Shown: positions 23,438 to 31,809 of the stretch, one piece after another
Numbering within the stretch: the first letter of the stretch is position 1
Layout of the letters: each line of letters starts with the position of its first letter
Origin: Candidatus Poseidoniaceae archaeon
Lineage (GTDB): Archaea; Thermoplasmatota; Poseidoniia; Poseidoniales; Poseidoniaceae
DNA: 33,785 nucleotides
Assembly (NCBI GenBank): GCA_028821785.1
Contig: JAPKFC010000016.1
Span: 1-33,785 of the forward strand
Direction of reading: 5' to 3'
Notes under the pieces: generated by a model
Databases searched by the model: none
Told to the model about the DNA's origin: nothing
What the model saw: the letters and a program-made list of their open reading frames with translations, nothing else
Translations under genes and position numbers: made by a program

Positions 23438-24010
23438 TCAGTCAAGAATAACAATATTTGCTCCGTCCATTTCAAGACGAACTAAAGATTCAATTTTGAT
23501 GCCTGGATAATCAGTTTGAAGTGATTTCAGACCTGGACCCTTTTCTACAACAGTTATGATGTGCACTATTTCTGCACCAGTTTTTTCAATTCCTTTGATA
23601 ATCGCCCGAAGAGTCCCTCCGGTTGATAAAACATCATCGACAATAACAACTTTCTCACCAGCCTTGATATCATTTAGGAACATTTCACCCTTTGAATAAC
23701 CAGTTGATTGATCTATTACGACTTCTCCTTCAAGACCATATGACCTTTTCCTTACCACCACTAATGGTTTTCCTGAACTGATGCTCAATGGAGCGGTAAG
23801 GGGCAAACCCATAGCCTCTATTCCAAGAATCAAATCCACATTATTCCAATCTATTGCTTCTAAGCACAAATCTGTAACTGCGGATAGGACTTCAGGGTCC
23901 AATCTAGGAACTCCATCTGTGAGTGGATGAATGAAATATGGGTAATCGCCTTTCCAAATAACTGGTGCATTCTGCAAACTGCTTCGGAGTCGTTGCATTG
24001 CATCCGCCAT
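23438..24010 (-). CDS. hpt: Archaeal-type purine phosphoribosyltransferase (Hpt)
   Basis: Salvage enzyme that joins a purine base (hypoxanthine or guanine in methanogen homologues) to PRPP. The 190-residue protein has the archaeal Hpt pattern: LQNAPVIWKGDYPYFIHPLTDG, LILGIEAMG, VVVRKRSYGLEGEV, QSTGYSKGEMFL and the PRPP loop VVIVDDVLSTGGTLRA. An upstream GTG at 24040 is in frame, but the ATG at 24010 has GGTGG eight bases before it and matches the homologous N-terminus. Some members of this family (GfcR) act as purine-responsive transcription regulators in haloarchaea. No extra helix-turn-helix domain is present here, so the enzyme is preferred. Substrate preference cannot be read. Confidence 0.87.
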   Translation of the reverse strand: MADAMQRLRSSLQNAPVIWKGDYPYFIHPLTDGVPRLDPEVLSAVTDLCLEAIDWNNVDLILGIEAMGLPLTAPLSISSGKPLVVVRKRSYGLEGEVVIDQSTGYSKGEMFLNDIKAGEKVVIVDDVLSTGGTLRAIIKGIEKTGAEIVHIITVVEKGPGLKSLQTDYPGIKIESLVRLEMDGANIVILD

Positions 24011-24047
24011 ATTGGATGCCCACCGATGGTAGGGTATCACCTTTGTC

Positions 24048-24452
24048 TCAAAGTTCAGAAATATATTCTATGTATTCGTCTGGTTCCAAGAGTGTTTCTA
24101 AATCAATCTCGTGAGGGTCGAGTAGGATAATCCATCCTTGGTCATATGCTGATTCGTTAACAATATCTGGATTGATTTCTACTTCACCATTTACTTCGGC
24201 GATTTGTCCAGAGAACGGTGATGGGAATGAAAGTTTTTCATCGGTGGTCCAAATTGAGAACATATCAGCGCCGAACTCTTCTACTTCCAATCCGGTTTGT
24301 GGTAATACGACTCGTAAAACTTCACCGTGTTCAACAGCCAAATATTCACTGACACCAATCATCAGTCTGTCGTCTTTCTCTTGATACCAAAGGTGGTTAG
24401 TAGAGTATTTTCTATTATGTGCAATGCTAAATTCAACAATATCGTCATCCAT
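24048..24452 (-). CDS. gcvH: GcvH-like lipoyl-domain protein, atypical lysine position
   Basis: A 134-residue protein with the fold pattern of glycine cleavage H protein: YSTNHLWYQEKDD, MIGVSEYLAVEHGEVLRVVL, SPFSGQIAEVNGEVEINPDI and VNESAYDQGWII. In canonical H proteins the lipoyl lysine lies in ESVKA, eight residues before the proline of the APVSG-like turn. Here that position is Asp71, and the only nearby lysine is Lys73 in TTDEKLSF. Lipoylation is therefore uncertain. No glycine cleavage T or P genes lie in the window. The ATG at 24452 has AAGGGG nine bases upstream and gives the standard length; an in-frame GTG at 24479 is less likely. Downstream hpt begins 37 bases later. Confidence 0.85.
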   Translation of the reverse strand: MDDDIVEFSIAHNRKYSTNHLWYQEKDDRLMIGVSEYLAVEHGEVLRVVLPQTGLEVEEFGADMFSIWTTDEKLSFPSPFSGQIAEVNGEVEINPDIVNESAYDQGWIILLDPHEIDLETLLEPDEYIEYISEL

Positions 24453-24575
24453 TCTGCAATTCCCCTTAAAACGCCGCACAAATTATCATATATCAACACA
24501 TGGATGAATCGCATTTCTAATTAATCGTGCAAACGGATTAAGAAAGCGAGCCCTTTGGCATTGACGGGTAGGGTC

Positions 24576-25745
24576 ATGGATTTCGCACAAACCGATGAAC
24601 AGGAGATGATTAGGGACTTAGTTCGCGACTTTGCAGAGACTGTATTGGCACCCACGGTTGGTCACCGAGACCAAAATCAAGTCGCCCCGAGCGAGGAGTG
24701 GAAACAATTCCTAGAATACGGCCTCCAAGGGGTAACTGTTCCAGAGGAATATGGAGGTTCACCGGTTGACGATGTATCAGAATCAATAATAATTGAAGAA
24801 TTGGCTAGAGTCGATCCTTCTTTTGCTGTAATGTACTGTGTTCATGTAGGATTATGCTGTAAAACCATTGCATTACACGGTAATGAACAACAGAAGAAGA
24901 AATATTTACCACGTTTGGCTGAAGGTGAAGTTGGAGCATATTCATTGAGCGAAGCTGGTGCTGGCACCGATGCTGCAGCAATGACATGTAAAGCAAAGTT
25001 GAGTGATGACGGCACTCATTACATTTTAAACGGAGAGAAAATGTGGGTGACAAATGGAATTCAAGCAAAAATTATTGTATTGTTTGCAAAAGATGTTGAC
25101 CATTCTGATTACGGCGTAAAGAGGCACGGTGGAACTACTGCATTCATCGTAGAGTCAAGTTTTGAAGGTTTTTCCGTTGGAAAGAAGGAGGACAAGTTAG
25201 GGATTAGAAGTTCGGACACTTGCACTCTCATTTTACAGGATTGCAAAGTTCCGATTGAAAATGTGATCAAGCAGGTAGGAAATGGTTTTCCTATTGCCAT
25301 GAACGCATTAGATAATAGCCGAATTGGTATTGCAGCACAAGCATTAGGTATATCTCAGGGCGCATTCGAATCCGCACTAAAATATGCTCATGAAAGAGAG
25401 GCATTTGGCAAGCCAATTGCCCACCATCAAATGATTATGGCATATTTGTCAGATATGGCCACCAGGATAGATGCTTCGCGATTATTGGTATACAAAGCAA
25501 GTTGGGCTAAACAACAGCATTACGAAAATGGTGGGCCAAGACATTCTAAGGAAGCGAGCATGGCAAAACTATTCGCAGGTGATACAGCAATGTGGGTTAG
25601 TGAACGAGCGATTCAAGTCTTAGGTGGATATGGATACACCAAAGAATTCCCAGTTGAAAGATTCTTTAGAGATGCTAAAATAACTCAAATATATGAAGGA
25701 ACACAAGAAGTACAACGTATTGTGATCGCTCGTGCATTACTTTGA
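24576..25745 (+). CDS. Acyl-CoA dehydrogenase
   Basis: FAD enzyme that introduces a 2,3 double bond into acyl-CoA, passing electrons to an electron-transfer flavoprotein. The 389-residue sequence starts at the conserved MDFAQTDEQEMIRDLVRDF. It carries YSLSEAGAGTDAAAM, YILNGEKMWVTNG, DKLGIRSSDTCTL, REAFGKPIAHHQMI, QVLGGYGYTKEFPVER and IYEGTQEVQR; the glutamate after tyrosine in this last motif is the usual catalytic base of short and medium chain enzymes. A TTG at 24555 is in frame but precedes the family start. Use in fatty acid or branched amino acid breakdown is inferred; chain preference cannot be seen. Its stop lies one base from the end of the convergent EF-hand gene. Confidence 0.95.
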   Translation: MDFAQTDEQEMIRDLVRDFAETVLAPTVGHRDQNQVAPSEEWKQFLEYGLQGVTVPEEYGGSPVDDVSESIIIEELARVDPSFAVMYCVHVGLCCKTIALHGNEQQKKKYLPRLAEGEVGAYSLSEAGAGTDAAAMTCKAKLSDDGTHYILNGEKMWVTNGIQAKIIVLFAKDVDHSDYGVKRHGGTTAFIVESSFEGFSVGKKEDKLGIRSSDTCTLILQDCKVPIENVIKQVGNGFPIAMNALDNSRIGIAAQALGISQGAFESALKYAHEREAFGKPIAHHQMIMAYLSDMATRIDASRLLVYKASWAKQQHYENGGPRHSKEASMAKLFAGDTAMWVSERAIQVLGGYGYTKEFPVERFFRDAKITQIYEGTQEVQRIVIARALL

Positions 25746-25746
25746 A

Positions 25747-26946
25747 TCAGGATTCTCTTGCATCAGTTCCAGCAAGCTTTGCTATTTTCAAACCGCTTGA
25801 CCAAGATACTATTTTTGCATCTGCCACAACGGTTTCTCCTTTTAGGAACTTCGTGACTACATCATTTTCACTCTTTGGAAGCATTATCGCTACCTTGTAT
25901 GGTCCGCCATCAAGTATTCCTACAATTGAATGTCCTCCACGATAGTGGTCGGTTACCATCAAAGTTCTTTCAATTCTTTCCACCTTAATGGTACACATGC
26001 TACTCTTGGCTTTTGCAATAATTGCTCTTTCTTCAGATGATAATCGCGAAGAATACAATTCTTCAATAAGTTTCTCATTAGTAGTATTTATATTTCCATC
26101 TAAAATCACACTTGAAGACTCTTCAACATCCATAGTTTCTGCAATAGCAATTGGACTTTCAACGGCTTGCTGCGGAGGTATTTCTTCCTCCACGTTGTCA
26201 ATTTCTTCAAAAACCTCATCAATATCAAGTTCTTCTTCTACTACTGTAACAACAGAGTCCTCCGACGGGGATGGTTCTGGTGTAACGACGTTATTTTCAA
26301 AGCCCATTTCTTCTAAGAATGCCCACCATTCTTCAACGGTGACTTCACCATCTTGATTTGCATCTAATATCTCAAAGATTGTGGTGACGACCCAAGGAGG
26401 AGGAGGAGTTCCAGTCATTTTGACAATTAACAGCATTATTTCAGATTCTGTAATGATCCCATCAGCATCAGAATCGAGCATTTGTGTTAGTTGTGGAATC
26501 GAATATCCAGCTTTAATTAGCGATTGTCCAAAATTTTTCCTTATCATATCGACCATGGGGTTTTCAGAGGTCTTTTGTTCAATTGTGTCTACAACTGATG
26601 AGGAAGCATTTGCAATCGCACTCCTTGCATTTTGGGTTGCTTTTTGTTGTAATTCTTCTTTTGAATTATTAATTTGAGTTGCAACCCCAACAGTACCTGC
26701 AGCAGCGGCAGCAGCAGCCACATCTCCTATGGAGAAAGACTGGCACCAAGCCGAAATAGATTGATTAGACTCTAAAAGGGATAGCGTTTGCATGCGGTTT
26801 GAAGGATTTATTTTGATGCCATATTGGGCAGCAATAATTCCAAGTTGGCTGTCGGATAAAGCAGATAATTGTCCATTGCTTTTGGCAAAAGAGTTTTCAA
26901 TTTCAGCCTTTATTGCTTGCAATTCACTATAACTCATACCACTCAT
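25747..26946 (-). CDS. EF-hand calcium-binding protein
   Basis: A 399-residue protein I cannot assign to a named family. Two EF-hand loops are clear: residues 158-169 (DSDADGIITESE) and 195-206 (DANQDGEVTVEE), separated by the normal spacing of a paired EF-hand domain. Before them lies an alanine-rich helix (residues about 76-88) and an amphipathic helical stretch; after them an acidic, proline- and valine-rich linker (about 220-275), then a C-terminal domain of about 100 residues with beta character (IVGILDGGPYKVAIML). No signal peptide is evident and the alanine stretch is short, so the cell location is unknown. GAGG lies eight bases before the ATG at 26946. It follows the nucleotidyltransferase gene by 120 bases and probably has its own promoter. 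Confidence 0.8.
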   Translation of the reverse strand: MSGMSYSELQAIKAEIENSFAKSNGQLSALSDSQLGIIAAQYGIKINPSNRMQTLSLLESNQSISAWCQSFSIGDVAAAAAAAGTVGVATQINNSKEELQQKATQNARSAIANASSSVVDTIEQKTSENPMVDMIRKNFGQSLIKAGYSIPQLTQMLDSDADGIITESEIMLLIVKMTGTPPPPWVVTTIFEILDANQDGEVTVEEWWAFLEEMGFENNVVTPEPSPSEDSVVTVVEEELDIDEVFEEIDNVEEEIPPQQAVESPIAIAETMDVEESSSVILDGNINTTNEKLIEELYSSRLSSEERAIIAKAKSSMCTIKVERIERTLMVTDHYRGGHSIVGILDGGPYKVAIMLPKSENDVVTKFLKGETVVADAKIVSWSSGLKIAKLAGTDARES

Positions 26947-27018
26947 TGAAAAGCCTCGTTGATATTTTTAGTTTGAAAGGACTTTGTTCATTATCTTGTT
27001 GGTATTGGTAATGAGATT

Positions 27019-27025
27019 AAAAAAA
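27019..27025 (-). terminator. Oligo-T terminator after the CCA-type nucleotidyltransferase gene
   Basis: A run of seven A on the plus strand gives T7 on the transcribed minus strand, 42 bases beyond the stop of the nucleotidyltransferase gene. The rest of the gap (26947-27066) is AT-rich, with a TATA-like TAAAAATATC near 26965 that could serve the EF-hand gene. Confidence 0.45.
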
Positions 27026-27066
27026 CCAAGAATAATAATTAAAATGCATTTTCTCGTCGCTTGTTT

Positions 27067-28437
27067 TCATGGAAATTGTACCTTAGGCCACTCATTTCCG
27101 TCACTATTTTGCCATACAAGTGTAGACAATATTTGAATCATTTCTTGTTCCGATTGAATATCTCTCTCAATTTGAATACGATGTAGCCATGATTTCAAAT
27201 TGCCCAATTTAGGTCCACGAGTAATAGCGGTCAAATTCATCAACTGATTCCCATCTAATATTGATTTACCAGAAAACTTTAGTGGCGGTAATTCAGAAGA
27301 TTTGTCAATTAATTGTTCAATTTCTTGTAGACTACATTCATCCATAGACCCTTGTGGCAGGCGAATTGAGAATTTTCTTATTAGGTATTCCAGTTGCAAA
27401 TGATTCGCTGCTTCTTCACCCAGTACATAGCGATGCACTCTTATTTCACCAATCGCATTGTTTGGAACATAGCCCATACGAGAAACAATTCCAATTACAG
27501 AATCGCGTTCATATTTAGATACTTTCAAATTATTCAGCAAGTCTGGTATTTGGTTTCTATCTGTTTCACTGAGTAGAATTGAAAATACTGCTAAATAATC
27601 TGTCTCATTTAGTGTAAATTCAGAAATGGCTTCAAAAATTGGACTTGCTAGGTTCCATTCAGTATTCAAAACGATCTCTAGAACTTCATCCTTGAGCATT
27701 AAAGCAAGCACAAGAGATACATTTTTCCCTGAAAGAATCTTCTTAAATTCACTCCATATCCGTTCTGGTGCAACATTTGATAGCATTCTTCTTTTTTGTG
27801 ATAATGCTTGAGCAAGGTTATTGTCGGGATACCAAATTCCGGCTTCATTACGGTCCATGAATCGATATGCCCGCATTATTCTTAACCCATCTTCGGCCAA
27901 CCTTAGAGATGCATGACCGACAGCACGCAGTACCCCGCGTTCAAGGTCAAGAAGCCCATTGTGAGGGTCATGTAATATCATTCTAGAGACATCTATCGCC
28001 ATCGCATTGATTGTGAAATCTCTTCGCTGCAAATCTTGTTCTAAACTTGTTCCCCAATTTACTACCTCTGGCCGCCTACCATCAAGATACTGCGACTCAG
28101 TACGAAGAGTTGTACATTCGTACATCGAATCACCACCTCGCAATGTCAATGTCCCAAATACAACGCCTGTTTGGATTGCATCAGGAAATAATGTAAGCAT
28201 TTTTTGTGGAGTTAGATCCACTGCCAAGTCAATATCGGTGACATCAGTTCCAAGCATAACATCTCTCGGCGCACCACCGACTATCCAGACTCCGCCACCA
28301 GCTTCAGCAATAGTATTGATAATTAACAACAATTTAGAATCCAAATTTTGAAGCCATTTGGTCATATTAGGGGGACATTGTTGCGCGGCCACATCAGAAT
28401 GAGTGCCTTCCTTTGGCCAATCTGATAGTCCTTCCAT
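27067..28437 (-). CDS. Class II tRNA CCA / poly(A) polymerase-like nucleotidyltransferase
   Basis: Template-independent nucleotidyltransferase of the class II (bacterial/eukaryotic) CCA-adding and PcnB family. The 456-residue protein has motif A, GGAPRDVMLG (54-63) with the metal-binding DID at 68-70, then CTTLRTE, motif B RRDFTINAMA, motif C DLERGVLRAVG, motif D EDGLRIMRAYRF and motif E VAPERIWSEF. The C-terminal part is helical, as in the body and tail of this family. Archaeal CCA-adding enzymes are normally class I, with a different palm arrangement, so this gene looks acquired from bacteria. GGAGGGG lies six bases before the ATG at 28437 and fixes the start; an upstream TTG at 28476 is in frame. 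Which activity it has (CCA addition, A addition or other) is not decidable from sequence. Confidence 0.88.
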   Translation of the reverse strand: MEGLSDWPKEGTHSDVAAQQCPPNMTKWLQNLDSKLLLIINTIAEAGGGVWIVGGAPRDVMLGTDVTDIDLAVDLTPQKMLTLFPDAIQTGVVFGTLTLRGGDSMYECTTLRTESQYLDGRRPEVVNWGTSLEQDLQRRDFTINAMAIDVSRMILHDPHNGLLDLERGVLRAVGHASLRLAEDGLRIMRAYRFMDRNEAGIWYPDNNLAQALSQKRRMLSNVAPERIWSEFKKILSGKNVSLVLALMLKDEVLEIVLNTEWNLASPIFEAISEFTLNETDYLAVFSILLSETDRNQIPDLLNNLKVSKYERDSVIGIVSRMGYVPNNAIGEIRVHRYVLGEEAANHLQLEYLIRKFSIRLPQGSMDECSLQEIEQLIDKSSELPPLKFSGKSILDGNQLMNLTAITRGPKLGNLKSWLHRIQIERDIQSEQEMIQILSTLVWQNSDGNEWPKVQFP

Positions 28438-28508
28438 AGTATCCCCTCCGGTGTTGTTCAAGTCCAAGTGCGCCAAAGCATTATCGCAGGTTGAAGATTG
28501 GCAAAGCC

Positions 28509-28940
28509 ATGATGTGGGACGAAAGTGATGTGCGGCTGGTCCCTCTAGAGTGGCTTAAAGCGCATGAACACATAAAACCTAGAAATAGGGATAAACTCCT
28601 TGATATGACCAAAAGATGGCAAGGATATACTAAACCGCTCATCGTTGATCAACTAACAGGTGCAATTCTTGACGGACACCATCGCCATGCAATTGCAGGG
28701 ATACTTGAATTGAAAAGAATACCAGTTATTTGTGTAGATTATTTAGGTGATGAAAGCATTACTGTGGATGTTTGGCCTGGCTGTGAGAGGGATTCTCTTT
28801 CCAAGCAAGATGTATTGGAGATGAGTTTGTCAGATGACTTGTTTCCGCCAAAAACTAGCCGCCACACAATTGCAGACCACCTTCCCCCAATCCATATATC
28901 TCTACAAATATTGAGGTTAGAGAGTAATGCTCAACCTTGA
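28509..28940 (+). CDS. SerK/ParB-like domain protein
   Basis: A protein of about 143 residues with the ParB/sulfiredoxin-like fold. The core is KPLIVDQLTGAILDGHHR, then AIAGILELKRIPVICVDYLG, and near the end LFPPKTSRHTIADH. The DGHHR element and the PPKTSRH tail resemble the free serine kinase SerK of Thermococcus and SbnI-type proteins more than plasmid ParB: there is no helix-turn-helix DNA-binding domain and no parA partner. Phosphorylation of serine for cysteine or related synthesis is a reasonable guess, not shown. Starts at 28491 (TTG), 28509 and 28512 (ATG) are possible; no Shine-Dalgarno is visible. It is divergent from the nucleotidyltransferase gene and its end overlaps the M61 peptidase gene by 10 bases. 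Confidence 0.7.
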   Translation: MMWDESDVRLVPLEWLKAHEHIKPRNRDKLLDMTKRWQGYTKPLIVDQLTGAILDGHHRHAIAGILELKRIPVICVDYLGDESITVDVWPGCERDSLSKQDVLEMSLSDDLFPPKTSRHTIADHLPPIHISLQILRLESNAQP

Positions 28941-30769
28941 CGTGTAGCGATATAATTGCGCCACTTTTGATTACCTTTTCCTTCTAATTTTACTTTGTGT
29001 TGAATCTTATTAATCATCTTGACATCAACCGATTTAACCACACCTTCATGGCTGTAAATAATATTGGCCATCTTTTCATTCTGCCCCTTCAGGGAACTGT
29101 TCAGTTTTTTATTTGAATCAGTTCTTCTTCCATTTATTGCAATTATTTCATCACCAGGCATCAATAACTCACGTACTGGCGAGCCTGTTTGATGAGTTGT
29201 AACAATTATTTTCCCTCCAGAATCTTTGATGGAAACACCTAACCAAGCATTTTCTAAGTTATTTTGTTGATCTTCCTTTTTGACATCGCTAACCAATTTC
29301 AAAGAATAATATTTACATGCTTTCTCAACATCTGGTAATTGACGGTTTTTCATTAATGAATCGAGCATAGTCCCCAATCTAGAGCCCCCATCGATTGAAG
29401 TTAATGCCTTTCTTATATCACCATAAGTCACTCCAAGTTGGACTGCAGAATCATATTCTATAGCATGACGCTTGCATAATTCAACCATCAGATCACAGAT
29501 TCCAGTGTTTCCTTTTGAACGTCGCTGTAATTCAGCATCTAGACAAAAAATAGCAAGTTCACCTTCATTGTAATAAGAGATTTGAGTCTCTCTAGAGAAT
29601 GAATGCCCCCGGTATAAATGAGTCCAAGCATCATGACTTGATTCACTCAAAGATTCAAATTGCATACCATTCCTTGTGGTGGTACGCTTCATTTTTCTCA
29701 TCCAATCTTTGCGCCAGTCTTTTTCAGACCATGCACCTGAGCGTACACAAATCATATCTCCTAGCCACGAAGTACATCCTTCAAACCACCAAAGTAATTC
29801 GGTATGTGCCTCTCTTTGCAAATCATAATCGATGAAATTCCTTGGCCTCAATCGTTTTACATTCCATTGATGTAGGTATTCATGGGAAAACAAACTAACT
29901 AAATCCATATATTGATCAGCATGATTTGGCATTAAGCATTGACGGGGCATCATTGATGTTTGTGAATTTAAATGTTCTAATCCACCTCGTGAGTTCTCAG
30001 TTAATTGAATGACGGTGACGTAATTATCCCATGGGGGTATACCGAACAAAGCATGATGTTCTTTGATGACTTTATTCATATCTAGTTTGAATTTCTCAAG
30101 CATCTTTTGATCGATTGGATGACCTCCACTATCCCATAATTTGAGGATATGGTTACGACCATCTACTTTCCAACAAATATTTTCATTTTGATTAGCTTCA
30201 ATTATCCCATCTAGCAGTTCGTCACGGTTGGGTGCGGAAAACAAATAGGTAGTTCCATCATTGCCTGTAAGCAATCCCTTACTTGACTTACTGCTATCCA
30301 ATTCATATTGGGTGGCAGCAGACCAAGATGAGGGGGTGTGCAAAGAGATTGAGTGTTCCTGATTCATTCTTTCTAAGTCAATCCCAGAGGTTGGCAGAAA
30401 CCAAGTAAAAGGCGGCATTATGTGAACATGGGTTGAATCAAGATGATTAGATCTGCAAGATAATTCAGTTGCTAATAATTTGTATGAGATAGAAATAGAT
30501 TTTGTGTTTTGAGGTACTTTTATTTTCATTGCATCAACTTCATAACGAAATGAATTCAATTCAATCCCAGCATCATCTACGGCCACGAATTCAGTCATAT
30601 GTTGGATTGGTTCTCTTAGAAAATATGACCCAGGAACCCATCTTGGGAAATGAAGTTTGAGAATTGGTTGTGTGAAAGGGCCATCGATGTCGATACCAAC
30701 ATGGATGCGACGTGAATTACCCTCAGTAGCATCGATTGAGAAGATAATGCCTGAATTTACTGGGCTCAT
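28931..30769 (-). CDS. M61 family (glycyl aminopeptidase-like) metallopeptidase with PDZ domain
   Basis: A 612-residue protein with the layout of the M61 family: an N-terminal beta domain (about 1-180, with RWVPGSYFLREP, a family signature), a thermolysin-like catalytic core with HEYLH (His296, Glu297, His300) followed by QWNVKRLRP, a downstream EGCTSWLGD that supplies the third zinc ligand, a helical region, and a PDZ domain near 495-590 (NAWLGVSIKDS, GSPVRELLMPGDEIIAING). All zinc residues are intact. The ATG overlaps the stop of the HEAT-repeat gene (ATGA at 30766-30769), so the two are coupled. No signal peptide is visible, so it probably acts in the cytoplasm. Substrate unknown. Confidence 0.92.
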   Translation of the reverse strand: MSPVNSGIIFSIDATEGNSRRIHVGIDIDGPFTQPILKLHFPRWVPGSYFLREPIQHMTEFVAVDDAGIELNSFRYEVDAMKIKVPQNTKSISISYKLLATELSCRSNHLDSTHVHIMPPFTWFLPTSGIDLERMNQEHSISLHTPSSWSAATQYELDSSKSSKGLLTGNDGTTYLFSAPNRDELLDGIIEANQNENICWKVDGRNHILKLWDSGGHPIDQKMLEKFKLDMNKVIKEHHALFGIPPWDNYVTVIQLTENSRGGLEHLNSQTSMMPRQCLMPNHADQYMDLVSLFSHEYLHQWNVKRLRPRNFIDYDLQREAHTELLWWFEGCTSWLGDMICVRSGAWSEKDWRKDWMRKMKRTTTRNGMQFESLSESSHDAWTHLYRGHSFSRETQISYYNEGELAIFCLDAELQRRSKGNTGICDLMVELCKRHAIEYDSAVQLGVTYGDIRKALTSIDGGSRLGTMLDSLMKNRQLPDVEKACKYYSLKLVSDVKKEDQQNNLENAWLGVSIKDSGGKIIVTTHQTGSPVRELLMPGDEIIAINGRRTDSNKKLNSSLKGQNEKMANIIYSHEGVVKSVDVKMINKIQHKVKLEGKGNQKWRNYIATRQG

Positions 30770-31806
30770 ATTTTGAGTTCATCAGCGGCGGTTGAAAGGT
30801 TCTCTGCTGTAACTTTCAGTAAAGTGTCTTGGCAACGGCTAGCAAATTCAACAGCATGTGCATTAATTTCTGGCTCTCCAGCTCTTCCGATTAAGCGTTC
30901 AAGCAGCCTTGCCTTTTCTATGGTTGGAAGTCTATCATCATCCATGAACTGCCATAGCAGTGCATCACTTTTACTATCATTTCTTCCTCTTAGCCAGCGA
31001 GCAACAATGGAAAGTTGCCCCGCCTCTATTAAATTTTTAATTTGTTCATCATCAACGTCATTACACATTTCTGATAGGACTTTACTGAATTGTAGGTTTT
31101 TATTCGAAGGGCATGAATCAACTAATTTGAGAAAAACATCCCCGCCTAGGTTAATTGCAGGTTTACTAAGCAATGAACTATCAACTCCGCATTCAATTAA
31201 ACTGACAATATTTTGTTTAGATATAGGTTCGTCATTTGAGATAATGACTCTCAGCACTGCTTCTTTAACTGAATTGTTGGAATCATTAATTCCTCTAGAG
31301 CGCAATTCCTTATCTGCTGATGAACTACAATAGGCAAGTTTACGGATTTGATAATCAGTATTTTCTGACAGTCTCTGCGCTAAATCGAGGTTTTCGGAGT
31401 CTTGTAATAGTGAAGCAGCAGCCTTTCTCTGACAAGTTTGATCATCAAATTCAAGCAATATGTTAGCATATTTTTCGGACTCTGCTCCGAATTGACTCAA
31501 TAGGTTTGCAGCACAGCGGTTTGCATCTATCCAACTATGTTCAACTAATGGTTTCAAACTGTCAATTCCACTTTCAACGGCCCACTTACGATGTGCTTCT
31601 AATGACTTGGATTGAAACCATGAGTCATTATCATCTAGTAATGGAACGAATGCTTCTAATGCACGTGGAATATCTAAATCGAATAATACGCGTATTGCTC
31701 TTCTTCTTTGGCGAACATCACGATGAGACAGCCTAGCCATCTCTGTATTTAGCCCGCCTGCCATGAACATCCCACCCAATATCTCATTATAGCCGCTGTG
31801 GCTCAT
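30766..31806 (-). CDS. HEAT-repeat protein
   Basis: A 346-residue all-helical protein with HEAT-like repeats, for example RRRAIRVLFDLDIPRALEAF, VPLLDDNDSWFQSKSLEA, ANLLSQFGAESEKYANILLE and RKLAYCSSSADKELRSRGI. Such repeats form a solenoid that binds other proteins; no catalytic motif is present. The ATG at 31806 is three bases after the stop of the methyltransferase-like gene, but a GGTGGG before the in-frame ATG at 31764 makes that internal start an equally good candidate, still in front of the first repeat. It overlaps the M61 gene by four bases, which suggests the two proteins are made together. Confidence 0.8.
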   Translation of the reverse strand: MSHSGYNEILGGMFMAGGLNTEMARLSHRDVRQRRRAIRVLFDLDIPRALEAFVPLLDDNDSWFQSKSLEAHRKWAVESGIDSLKPLVEHSWIDANRCAANLLSQFGAESEKYANILLEFDDQTCQRKAAASLLQDSENLDLAQRLSENTDYQIRKLAYCSSSADKELRSRGINDSNNSVKEAVLRVIISNDEPISKQNIVSLIECGVDSSLLSKPAINLGGDVFLKLVDSCPSNKNLQFSKVLSEMCNDVDDEQIKNLIEAGQLSIVARWLRGRNDSKSDALLWQFMDDDRLPTIEKARLLERLIGRAGEPEINAHAVEFASRCQDTLLKVTAENLSTAADELKI

Positions 31807-31809
31807 AAT

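Noticed and set aside
28509-28940. ParB partition protein
   Set aside because: There is no helix-turn-helix domain, no parA neighbour and no parS-like repeats; the motifs fit SerK-like proteins better.
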